In this document: positions 1 to 6,417 of the stretch, in pieces
Layout: the number at the start of each line of letters is the position of its first letter
Numbering within the stretch: position 1 is the stretch's first letter
NCBI GenBank assembly: GCA_959606905.1
Contig: CAUHML010000105.1
Span: 1-11,244 of the forward strand
Source of the DNA: an uncultured Bacteroides sp.
GTDB taxonomy: Bacteria > Bacteroidota > Bacteroidia > Bacteroidales > Bacteroidaceae
Reading direction: 5' to 3'
Length of the DNA stretch: 11,244 bases
The notes under the pieces: model-generated
Seen by the model: only the letters and a program-made list of their open reading frames with translations
Databases searched by the model: none
Told to the model about the DNA's origin: nothing
Program-made: the position numbers and the translations under genes

Positions 1-17
1 GGGGAAACGCCTAACTC

Positions 18-48
18 TTCAAATGTCTTCATTTATTTTCAAATATCT
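18..48. repeat. Short direct repeat TTCAAAT(G/A)TCT
   Basis: Two copies of an 11-nt motif, TTCAAATGTCT (18-28) and TTCAAATATCT (38-48), lie 20 bp apart and differ at one position. The spacing is about two helical turns. They sit just downstream of the minus-strand -7 box at 58-65, so they would fall in the leader of a divergent gene beyond the left edge. A regulator site is possible, but AT-rich chance repetition cannot be excluded. Confidence 0.35.
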
Positions 49-57
49 AATTCGTTA

Positions 58-65
58 CAAAGATA
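58..65 (-). promoter_or_regulatory. Candidate Bacteroides -7 box for a leftward gene off the window
   Basis: CAAAGATA on the plus strand reads TATCTTTG on the minus strand, a perfect match to the Bacteroides sigma-ABfr -7 consensus TAnnTTTG. No good TTTG -33 box appears 19-21 nt upstream, so support rests on the -7 box and the intergenic position. If real, it drives a gene transcribed leftward, divergent from the metal operon. Confidence 0.4.
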
Positions 66-148
66 CGGATAATCACGGGATTATATAGTATTTATACAAT
101 ATTTGTTTTCTTCAGGGATAGAATTTAGGGAATATTGGCTAAATGCCG

Positions 149-181
149 TTTGGGAGCAAAAGAAAAAAGTCGTTATCTTTG
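149..181 (+). promoter_or_regulatory. Bacteroides-type promoter of the metal operon
   Basis: A TTTG -33 box at 149-152 and the -7 box TATCTTTG at 174-181 are separated by 21 nt, matching TTTG-N19-21-TAnnTTTG. The start site is expected near 186-190, giving a leader of roughly 38 nt before the ATG at 226. No clear operator or riboswitch fold is visible around it. Confidence 0.75.
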
Positions 182-225
182 TACCCGAATGTAGTATATG
201 ACATTGGTGGACTGCAATTTGAACA

Positions 226-705
226 ATGAAAGAGTTTCATTACATATTATTCTCAATCTTTCTTTCTTCCATGATTATATATATGGGAGTCGGAATACCT
301 ATTGTGCAGTCCCGTTGCTATCAGTGCGCTGATAAGGATGCGGCATTATTGACAGTGGTGGATATTTCCAATTATGGATGTACTTGCGGATGTGGTGATG
401 TTGGAAATAAAAACGTGAAATCTGGTTCGGGATGTTCTTGCCATCATGACAAGATGATGGAGCGGAAGTCATCAGATGTTCCTTGTTCTAGCGTGAAAAT
501 CCAGAAAATTAACTTGCCTGTTTTAGGTACATCACTTCATTTGGACAACGTAACACTGTCCGTTATTCATTTGATATTCAATGCATACAGTATAAACTTC
601 GATCTGTTGTCTTCTGTAAAAAAGGAGAGCTGCTATACGGATACCTCATTGTGTCGACAGCCTCCAAGAGGGTATTTGAATCTTATTTGTACACTTTTGA
701 TTTAG
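226..705 (+). CDS. Small exported Cys/His/Met-rich protein, HYC_CC_PP-like
   Basis: This 159-residue protein begins with a hydrophobic segment (about residues 6-27) that should act as a signal peptide or membrane anchor. Eleven cysteines follow, in pairs and clusters: C31xxC34, C52xC54xC56, C70xC72, then C87, C136, C143 and C155. Residues 70-78 read CSCHHDKMM, a dense set of soft-metal ligands. The end carries a PPRGY motif (146-150) and a hydrophobic C-terminus. The layout resembles the small Bacteroidota proteins called HYC_CC_PP family, which I recall as commonly encoded next to metal-related TonB receptors; that assignment is from memory. It is first in an operon with a TonB receptor and an HMA protein, and a good promoter lies 44 nt upstream of the start. 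A role in binding or presenting copper or another thiophilic metal in the periplasm is inferred. No catalytic motif is seen. Confidence 0.75.
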   Translation: MKEFHYILFSIFLSSMIIYMGVGIPIVQSRCYQCADKDAALLTVVDISNYGCTCGCGDVGNKNVKSGSGCSCHHDKMMERKSSDVPCSSVKIQKINLPVLGTSLHLDNVTLSVIHLIFNAYSINFDLLSSVKKESCYTDTSLCRQPPRGYLNLICTLLI

Positions 706-716
706 TAAGATAACTC

Positions 717-744
717 TTTGAGTAGGGAGGAATTGCTAAATTTG
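717..744 (+). promoter_or_regulatory. Possible second promoter before the TonB receptor
   Basis: The 73-nt gap between the first gene and the receptor holds TAAATTTG (737-744), an exact match to TAnnTTTG. TTTG lies upstream at 717-720, but the gap is 16 nt, shorter than the usual 19-21. It would give a leader of about 28 nt and let the receptor and HMA gene be expressed separately from the first gene. Confidence 0.4.
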
Positions 745-778
745 TATAAGTGTGTAACAGATAAAGAAAAATAAAAAC

Positions 779-3010
779 ATGAAATTTATAGTTTTCTTAG
801 GTGCTTTTCTGTGGCATTTGATGCCTGTAAGCGCTCAAGTAAAAGGAATGGTGAAGGACAACCAAGGTGAACCTGTTGTTGCTGCCAATGTCTTTTGGAT
901 AAATACAACAAATGGAACTGTCACAGATGAGAATGGGACATTTACTATTGAACAGCCTGTTGGTGCAAAAAAATTGGTAGTAAGTTTTATAGGATATGAG
1001 AATGATACGATTGTGGTTGAAAATGACCATAAGGAGCTGGCTATCATATTACAAGGTAGTGTAATGATGGATGAGGTCCAAGTGGTGGAACGTAAGATAG
1101 GAGTTGTAAAATCCCGTTCCAGTGTGTTGAATCAGGATATGATTTCAAGTGCGGAACTGGCTCGGGCGGCTTGTTGTAACTTGGGTGAAAGTTTCACAAC
1201 AAACCCTTCTGTAGATGTAAGCTATGCTGATGCTGCCACAGGGGCCAGACAAATTAAATTGTTGGGGCTCTCGGGAACTTATGTACAAATGCTGACAGAG
1301 AATATTCCTAATTATCGTGGAGCATCCGCTCCTTTTGCTTTGGGGTATATTCCCGGCCCATGGATGCAAAGCATACAGGTGTCCAAGGGTAGTTCATCTG
1401 TAAAGAATGGTTATGAGGCGATTACCGGACAGATAAATGTTGAATTTAAGAAGCCTCAAACTACCCAGTCCTTGAATGTCAATCTTTTTGCTAGCAGTAA
1501 AGAGAAGTATGAGGCTAATTTTGATGCTAATGTACATTTGAATAGCCGACTGAGTACTGGAGTATTGGCACATTATGAGAATAGTACTAGGTCGCATGAT
1601 GATAATGGAGATGGATTCTTGGATATGCCTAAAGTAGAGCAATATAATCTTCAGAACCGTTGGGCTTGGATGGGAGATCAGTATGTATTTCAGGCTTCTG
1701 TCAAAGCAATGAAAGAGGATCGTACAAGCGGACAAGCTACTCATTTACATGTGGATAATTCTGTTGGTGGCTTTGTAGGTAGGGAACTTTATAAAATAGG
1801 TATCCATACGGATCGTTATGAGGCATTTACTAAAAATGCTTATATTTTTGATAAGGAAAAGGGAACTAACTTGGCTTTGATTCTCTCGGGATCTTTGCAT
1901 AAGCAGGATGCAGGATACGGTTATAAATTATATAATGTGGACCAGAAGAATTTGTATACTTCATTAATGTTCGAAACGAATTTCGATGAGCGTAACAGTA
2001 TTTCTGCAGGGTTAAGTTTGAACTATGATTATTTCAATCAGACCTATCGTTTAGAAAATGATGATACAGGTTTATTATATGGAAAGGAGAAAGAGACCGT
2101 GCCTGGTGCTTATGTGCAGTATACGTATAATTGGAAGGATAAAATTATTCTTATGGGAGGGATTCGTGCTGATCATAGTGATATATATGGTACCTTTGTT
2201 ACTCCGCGTGCTCATATCAAATATGCTCCTGATGATTGGGTGAACCTACGTGTGTCTGTAGGCAAAGGATATCGCACTAATCATGTGTTGGCGGAGAACA
2301 ATTATTTACTTGCCAGCAGTCGTAAAGTAAAGATAGATAATGATTTGGATCAGGAAGAAGCATGGAATTATGGTTTCAGCTCTTCATTTTATATTCCGGT
2401 ATTCGGTAAAACCTTGAATGTGAATACCGAATACTATTACACTGATTTTAGGCGTCAAATGATTATTGATTTGGATACGGACCCCCACATTGTACATTTT
2501 GCTAACTTGGAAGGGAAGTCTTATTCTCATACTTTTCAAGCCGAGGCAACTTATCCTTTTTTTAAGGGTTTTACATTAACTGCAGCTTATCGCTTGACAG
2601 ATGTGAAAACTACTTATAATAAGAAATTATTGGAGCGTCCTCTTACCGGAAAATATAAGGGACTTTTGACTGCTTCTTACCAAACACCACTGGGCCTATG
2701 GCAATTTGATGTGACTTTGCAGATGAATGGTGGTGGTAGAATGCCCTCCCCTTATACATTGCCGGACGGTGCTCCTTCGTGGAATACCCGATACCAGTCT
2801 TATCAATTGTTAAGTGCTCAGATTACTCGCTGGTTCCGGCATTGGTCTATTTATGTGGGAGGAGAGAATATGACGAACTTTAAGCAAAAGAATCCGATTG
2901 TAGGAGCTTCGAATCCTTGGGGGACAAATTTTGATTCAACCATGATTTGGGGACCTGTACACGGAGCGATGTATTATGTAGGCTTTCGCTTCAATTGGGA
3001 TAGAAACTAA
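779..3010 (+). CDS. TonB-dependent outer-membrane receptor, probable metal (copper) type
   Basis: The 743-residue precursor has a signal peptide (residues 1-19, cleavage after VSA). A CarboxypepD_reg-like beta domain follows at about 20-95, then a plug domain at about 110-225 and a 22-strand beta-barrel to the C-terminus, which is aromatic-rich as in other barrels. The plug holds ACCNLGESF (130-138), PSVDVSYADAATGARQI (143-159) and LLGLSGTYVQ (161-170), then an IPGPW turn near 191-195. This pattern is typical of Bacteroidota receptors for small or metal-linked substrates. It lacks the SusC-type features, and no SusD partner is present, so glycan uptake is unlikely. The length is normal for the class. 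It imports a ligand across the outer membrane using TonB-ExbBD energy. The neighbouring Cys-rich and HMA proteins point to copper or a related metal, but the substrate is inferred. The HMA gene starts 28 nt downstream. Confidence 0.92.
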   Translation: MKFIVFLGAFLWHLMPVSAQVKGMVKDNQGEPVVAANVFWINTTNGTVTDENGTFTIEQPVGAKKLVVSFIGYENDTIVVENDHKELAIILQGSVMMDEVQVVERKIGVVKSRSSVLNQDMISSAELARAACCNLGESFTTNPSVDVSYADAATGARQIKLLGLSGTYVQMLTENIPNYRGASAPFALGYIPGPWMQSIQVSKGSSSVKNGYEAITGQINVEFKKPQTTQSLNVNLFASSKEKYEANFDANVHLNSRLSTGVLAHYENSTRSHDDNGDGFLDMPKVEQYNLQNRWAWMGDQYVFQASVKAMKEDRTSGQATHLHVDNSVGGFVGRELYKIGIHTDRYEAFTKNAYIFDKEKGTNLALILSGSLHKQDAGYGYKLYNVDQKNLYTSLMFETNFDERNSISAGLSLNYDYFNQTYRLENDDTGLLYGKEKETVPGAYVQYTYNWKDKIILMGGIRADHSDIYGTFVTPRAHIKYAPDDWVNLRVSVGKGYRTNHVLAENNYLLASSRKVKIDNDLDQEEAWNYGFSSSFYIPVFGKTLNVNTEYYYTDFRRQMIIDLDTDPHIVHFANLEGKSYSHTFQAEATYPFFKGFTLTAAYRLTDVKTTYNKKLLERPLTGKYKGLLTASYQTPLGLWQFDVTLQMNGGGRMPSPYTLPDGAPSWNTRYQSYQLLSAQITRWFRHWSIYVGGENMTNFKQKNPIVGASNPWGTNFDSTMIWGPVHGAMYYVGFRFNWDRN

Positions 3011-3038
3011 TATATTGATAATCAAATAGAAATGGATT

Positions 3039-3359
3039 ATGAGAACAAAATTAATCGCTATTATGGCAGCTGTCTGCTTTACTGCCACTTGCTTTGCAAA
3101 AGACATTAAAATTGTAGTTTTAAACACTGATCCTCAGATGCACTGTGCCAACTGTGAGAGCAAGATTAAGAACAATATTCGTTTTGAGAAGGGTATAAAA
3201 GAAATTGAAACAAATTTGGCGGATAAAACGGTTACTATTAAGTATGATGCTGATAAAACCACGGTAGAAAAAATAATTGCTGGATTTGCCAAGATTCATT
3301 ATACAGCTACTGTTGTTGAAAATGAGAGTAAGCAGAAGGATGATATCCGTGGCAAATAG
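3039..3359 (+). CDS. Exported HMA-domain metal-binding protein
   Basis: This 106-residue protein has a short signal peptide (residues 1-20, likely cleavage after CFA). The rest is a single heavy-metal-associated domain of about 65 residues, with the ligand motif MHCANC at 34-39 (C36 and C39). The motif is followed by the expected helix and by the beta-strand segments around KTVTIKYD (63-70). The C-terminal tail after residue 92 is charged and probably disordered. Most HMA proteins with this motif bind Cu(I) and pass it to a P-type ATPase in the cytoplasm. Here the signal peptide places it in the periplasm, so it more likely carries or buffers metal there. The start follows the receptor stop by 28 nt, which supports co-transcription. 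Mercury or another soft metal is an alternative ligand. Confidence 0.88.
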   Translation: MRTKLIAIMAAVCFTATCFAKDIKIVVLNTDPQMHCANCESKIKNNIRFEKGIKEIETNLADKTVTIKYDADKTTVEKIIAGFAKIHYTATVVENESKQKDDIRGK

Positions 3360-3597
3360 CCGAAAGCAGATGAGGATGGTTGTAAACAAGAAAGAGGAAA
3401 ATAGATGAGATGCTATGTGATAAGAGGGAAAAAACGATGGAATGGATATTTTGGGAACTCTTTTGCACCACTTCGTGGCTTTAAATGACTGATAAATAAG
3501 ATGCTATATCAGAGTGGAAAGGGGTTTAACCACCTAGTGGAAAAAGAGGAAATATCAATCTTGGTTAAAAACTTTATTATAACTGCATCATAAAAAG
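3360..3597. other. Intergenic stretch between the convergent operons
   Basis: This region separates the metal operon from the convergent regulator gene. I see no complete promoter or RNA gene. It contains two tiny ATG-initiated reading frames joined by an ATGA overlap (12 codons ending at 3408 and 27 codons at 3405-3488). It also has two small CCAC-N3-GTGG hairpins (3468-3478 and 3530-3540) and two copies of AGATGCTAT (3408-3416 and 3499-3507). None is strong enough to call a gene. Confidence 0.5.
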
Positions 3598-3641
3598 ACT
3601 CCGCATGAAGCAATTAATCTTTAATTGCTTCATTGCGGGGT
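3598..3641 (-). terminator. Intrinsic terminator of the CPBP/DUF2975/XRE operon
   Basis: Positions 3598-3617 pair with 3621-3641 around a 3-nt loop. The stem has about 20 bp with a single bulged A and one G-T pair next to the C/G-rich base. On the minus strand it is followed at once by a T-run (complement of AAAAA at 3592-3596). It lies about 60 nt beyond the stop of the XRE gene. The plus-strand side has no T-run, so it serves the leftward operon best, although the stem may also slow rightward transcription from the metal operon. Confidence 0.85.
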
Positions 3642-3702
3642 GTATGGGTGAAGATGAGAGAATTTTATAGTGTTCGAGTGTTTGTGTATGTGACTGTTTA
3701 TA

Positions 3703-3915
3703 TCATTCATCTTCTTCCCTATATTCTAGAATATCTCCAGGTTGACAGTCTAGTTCCCTGCAGATAGCCTCTAAGGTTGAGAAGCGGATGGCTTTTGCCT
3801 TCCCGGTTTTCAGTATGGAGAGGTTGGCAGGCGTCAGATCTATCTTTTCGGCTAAATCTCCTAGCGAAATCTTTCGTTTCGCCATCATTACATCTAAGTT
3901 TACTATAATCGGCAT
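3703..3915 (-). CDS. Small XRE-family regulator, YozG-like (HTH_26 type)
   Basis: This 70-residue protein is almost entirely one Cro/C1-type helix-turn-helix domain. The segment MAKRKISLGDLAEKIDLT (11-28) holds helix 1 and the start of helix 2, and TPANLSILKTGKAKAI (28-43) holds the recognition helix. LEAICRELDCQPGDILEY (48-65) is the conserved C-terminal half. The pattern and length match the minimal XRE regulators (YozG type) often found beside DUF2975 membrane proteins, and two DUF2975 genes lie just upstream. It is last in the operon, 3 nt after the preceding stop. The start at 3915 gives the full-length family match, whereas the internal Met10 and Met11 would remove the conserved N-terminal strand. 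It has no ligand domain, so its activity is probably set by a protein partner. Autoregulation of the operon is plausible, but no operator was identified. Confidence 0.88.
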   Translation of the reverse strand: MPIIVNLDVMMAKRKISLGDLAEKIDLTPANLSILKTGKAKAIRFSTLEAICRELDCQPGDILEYREEDE

Positions 3916-3918
3916 AGG

Positions 3919-4176
3919 TTAGTTATTTTGGGATTTATTCGGGTTCTCATCTAATGCGTGCCACCAAAAGGTGTAGCGTTGTGTTAGTCTTTTAAAGGCA
4001 TACAGACAGAAGCAAGTCCATCCAATGTTGATTGATATCCTCACTGCTTTGTTGTCCAACGATGGATGTAACACAAGGAAATAGATGAATGAACTTACAA
4101 ACAGAGTGGTTGTCAAGGAAAGCATTAAATAAAAAATGCTTTTCCCTTTTGAGGGTAGAGTATTCTTTTCTTTCAT
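3919..4176 (-). CDS. Small two-helix membrane protein, unknown function
   Basis: This 85-residue protein has two predicted membrane helices, about residues 13-36 and 45-62. The N-terminus is basic and the C-terminal tail is basic and polar, so both ends probably face the cytoplasm. The loop between the helices is short. I do not recognise the family. It lies between the second DUF2975 gene (12 nt upstream) and the XRE gene (3 nt downstream), so it is almost certainly part of this operon. It lacks the EQDLTI tail of its upstream neighbours. It could be a small partner of the DUF2975 proteins, but that rests only on position. Confidence 0.75.
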   Translation of the reverse strand: MKEKNTLPSKGKSIFYLMLSLTTTLFVSSFIYFLVLHPSLDNKAVRISINIGWTCFCLYAFKRLTQRYTFWWHALDENPNKSQNN

Positions 4177-4188
4177 AACTTTTCTTTT

Positions 4189-4824
4189 TTAAATGGTTAG
4201 GTCTTGTTCCTCTTTCATTTTTACTCCGATAGCAAATATCTCGGCAAAGAGGATAGGGAGGATTATTGCCACCCAGTCGGGGGAATAACCAACATAGCTG
4301 ATGATTTTGTAACCCGGTATGCTAATTTGATTCATAGCTGCGCTTCCTGTTAGCCATTCTCCGATGGCTGTGAGAATTTTTAAACTTGCGCTGGTATATG
4401 CAAACCAACGTAGGCGTAGTACATTGGCTGGTGTAAATACTTTGCGGCGTGAGATGGAGATGAGCAGCCGGATTAATGAGTAAAAACCGATTAGAAAAAA
4501 GAATAGTCCGGGTATGGCTAACCCTATGACAAGGATATACCAGGCCGATGGCTTGGCATACGTTTCTATTTCAGTTACTGTATAAGGAAGTGGACTATCT
4601 ACACGGTTGTTGTTCAGTGAATCGACTGTCGTTCCAGATAATGGCTTTACATTTAGTTTGACACGGGTTATCATGTGGTGTCCGGATTCATACATCTCTG
4701 TTGCACCGCTTTGTCCTTCTTCAAATCCCTTTTTGAAATCTTTCCAATCTTCATCCAATCCTCCGATGAAATTTGCAAGGATTGCAATAATGGCTATAAT
4801 ACCTAATATCCTGAACTTCTTCAT
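4189..4824 (-). CDS. DUF2975 membrane protein, second paralogue
   Basis: This 211-residue protein has four predicted helices: about 5-21, 94-118, 140-158 and 184-201. A polar segment of roughly 70 residues between the first two would lie outside the membrane. The short loop RRKVFTPANVLRLRW (126-140) carries the motif typical of DUF2975 and should be cytoplasmic by the positive-inside rule. The C-terminus reads AEIFAIGVKMKEEQDLTI (194-211). Its last ten residues are identical to those of the upstream paralogue, while the rest of the two proteins has diverged strongly. The gene starts 12 nt after the paralogue's stop. The biochemical role of DUF2975 is unknown to me; pairing with a YozG-type regulator is the usual context, and that gene is present two genes downstream. 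Confidence 0.85.
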   Translation of the reverse strand: MKKFRILGIIAIIAILANFIGGLDEDWKDFKKGFEEGQSGATEMYESGHHMITRVKLNVKPLSGTTVDSLNNNRVDSPLPYTVTEIETYAKPSAWYILVIGLAIPGLFFFLIGFYSLIRLLISISRRKVFTPANVLRLRWFAYTSASLKILTAIGEWLTGSAAMNQISIPGYKIISYVGYSPDWVAIILPILFAEIFAIGVKMKEEQDLTI

Positions 4825-4836
4825 ACCGTATGATTT

Positions 4837-5484
4837 TTATATGGTTAAATCTTGTTCTTCTTTCATTTTCAATCCAACAGCGAATACTTCTGCAACCAGC
4901 AATGCGATGAATCCCAATATAAAGGTTGGTTCGGAAAACGCAAATATATTAGAGTATTCACATCCCTTGAGTTCCAAAACTTGTGCCGCTTCATAGTTCC
5001 CGATCATGATGGTGGTAAAAGAACAAATGAATAGAAGTATCAGTGACACACCCAGCTTGCGGAGAAACTTGACGTTCTTCCAACTGAAAATGTCACCACG
5101 GTTGATATTTCGGATCAAATAGAAAAATTGTATCAGGCAGAAGATACTTGCTAGGACCGAAATTAAGGTAGTGATTCCATTCGCCGTTCGGGATAGGCTG
5201 CTTCCTGTTGTCGGGGCTTCTATCAAACTTATGATTGGTTTGATGGAAGCCTGTGAGGAATTTTTCAGATTTGTCACGCTTCCTGTTTCTGCAAATAGGT
5301 CAGAAGGTATCGTACAAACTATTTTGTAGTCGGATATGTTAAGCTCCTTCCCTTTTTCTACACTTTCATATCCGGCTTTAAACCCGGCACTGACGGCTTG
5401 AACCATCAGACTGATTACCGTGGAAGTAGAAAGGAGCAGGCCGATAAGTACGCAGGCACAGAGAAGATTGAGTCTCTTTTTCAT
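4837..5484 (-). CDS. DUF2975 membrane protein, first paralogue
   Basis: This 215-residue protein has the DUF2975 layout: an N-terminal helix (about 7-30), an external loop of about 70 residues, a helix near 103-123, a basic cytoplasmic loop with GDIFSWKNVKFLRK (130-143), and helices near 144-162 and 186-204. It ends AEVFAVGLKMKEEQDLTI (198-215). The external loop shares little with that of its neighbour, which suggests the two paralogues sense or bind different things while keeping a common cytoplasmic end. It begins 15 nt after the CPBP protease stop and precedes the second paralogue by 12 nt. The tandem pair looks like an old duplication. Confidence 0.83.
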   Translation of the reverse strand: MKKRLNLLCACVLIGLLLSTSTVISLMVQAVSAGFKAGYESVEKGKELNISDYKIVCTIPSDLFAETGSVTNLKNSSQASIKPIISLIEAPTTGSSLSRTANGITTLISVLASIFCLIQFFYLIRNINRGDIFSWKNVKFLRKLGVSLILLFICSFTTIMIGNYEAAQVLELKGCEYSNIFAFSEPTFILGFIALLVAEVFAVGLKMKEEQDLTI

Positions 5485-5499
5485 GATTGGTTGTGTTTG

Positions 5500-6327
5500 T
5501 TAAATGGTTATATCTTGTTCATTAATAGCTTTGACTTGTATGTTGGTAGGTTTCGGCAAGTATTTGTTCAGGTAGAGATACATACCTATAAAAACGATTA
5601 TGGCTAGTACTAAGAGAATGTAAGTGATTGTTGTGCCCAAGGTCTCCATAGTCGTTTGGCTGAGTTCCTCTCGGGTGGCTGTGAACATGGTCCATGCGCC
5701 GAATGAGTTGTTGATAATGTGTCCCACAATACCTGGAACTAAACTTCCGGTGCGATAATATAACCATCCGAAGAGCAGACCGATGAGAAATGCAAAAGGT
5801 ATTTGTGCAGGATTGCCGTGTATGATCCCGAATATGAGTGCGGAAACCAGTATGGCCCATTTAGGTGACCATCCTTTTCTTAGTAAATGTCCTTCTATAG
5901 CTCCACGAAATAAAACTTCTTCCAAAATAGGGACGACGATAGCAATACTGAGAACACCGAAGATATTATGGCTCATCGAAATAAATAGTTCTTGATTAGT
6001 GTCTGTCAGATCGAGCGCTTCATTTAATATTCCTGCTATGAACTGTGCGGATAGCAGGAGAGGGATGCACAAGAGAATGATTTTTTTTGAAACTTCATAC
6101 ATACTCTCTTTATTGAACTTGACATAGTGGAAATGTACCAAGTGCCATGTCATGGCTAATGCGGAGAGTAACATACCGATGGATATTGCCATTGTCCCGG
6201 GGCGGAAGTTGGCTGTAATATCTGCTCCGCCGATAAGAGCAATGGTGGCATCGGTCCCGGTTGCTAGAAAAATGAATAGTAATTGATAAGCCAGATAGTA
6301 AAGTATCAATTTAATTGCACGTCCCAT
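5500..6327 (-). CDS. CPBP-family intramembrane metalloprotease (Abi)
   Basis: This 275-residue polytopic protein has about seven or eight membrane helices. The three CPBP/Rce1 motifs are intact: EEVLFR (E136, E137 and R141), FGIIH (F166 to H170) and HIINN (H203 to N207). These residues form the active site of the Rce1-like glutamate-type intramembrane proteases. Bacterial members are linked to bacteriocin self-immunity, processing of membrane proteins and signalling; the substrate here is unknown. The last helix is followed by a basic, probably cytoplasmic tail that ends INEQDITI (268-275). This copies the EQDLTI end of the two DUF2975 proteins encoded next, although the protein families are unrelated. 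It is the first gene of the leftward operon. No Bacteroides -7 box is evident just upstream, so its promoter is undefined, and read-through from the S9 peptidase gene is possible. Confidence 0.9.
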   Translation of the reverse strand: MGRAIKLILYYLAYQLLFIFLATGTDATIALIGGADITANFRPGTMAISIGMLLSALAMTWHLVHFHYVKFNKESMYEVSKKIILLCIPLLLSAQFIAGILNEALDLTDTNQELFISMSHNIFGVLSIAIVVPILEEVLFRGAIEGHLLRKGWSPKWAILVSALIFGIIHGNPAQIPFAFLIGLLFGWLYYRTGSLVPGIVGHIINNSFGAWTMFTATREELSQTTMETLGTTITYILLVLAIIVFIGMYLYLNKYLPKPTNIQVKAINEQDITI

Positions 6328-6366
6328 AATAATCTGTTTATTGGTTTAAAATTTTATTGGGTTGGA

Positions 6367-6406
6367 AGTGTGTCAAAATGATAGGTCGTTTTCATTTTGA
6401 CACACT
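6367..6406 (-). terminator. 15-bp perfect hairpin between the S9 peptidase and CPBP operon
   Basis: Positions 6367-6381 pair perfectly with 6392-6406 around a 10-nt loop; the arms include GTGTGTCAAAATGA and its complement. It lies 11 nt beyond the stop of the S9 peptidase gene on the minus strand, where a terminator is expected. No T-run follows directly on that strand, so it could also be a processing or mRNA-stability hairpin, or an operator for the downstream operon. Confidence 0.5.
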
Positions 6407-6417
6407 CTCAATGATAT

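Noticed and set aside
1..225. Cobalamin or other riboswitch before the TonB-receptor operon
   Set aside because: The leader after the promoter at 149-181 is only about 40 nt, and no conserved box or multi-stem fold is visible.
725..777. GGGAGG sequence at 725-730 as a ribosome site for a TTG-started small ORF
   Set aside because: The TTG is too close to the purine tract, the frame has only 14 codons, and Bacteroides rarely relies on such sites.
3408..3540. Tandem repeat unit based on AGATGCTAT and CCAC-N3-GTGG pairs
   Set aside because: The two copies differ in internal spacing (about 60 versus 31 nt) and share little else, so chance similarity is likely.
4189..5484. One DUF2975 gene broken by a frameshift into two
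   Set aside because: Each frame has its own start, complete four-helix layout and full C-terminal motif, so these are tandem paralogues.
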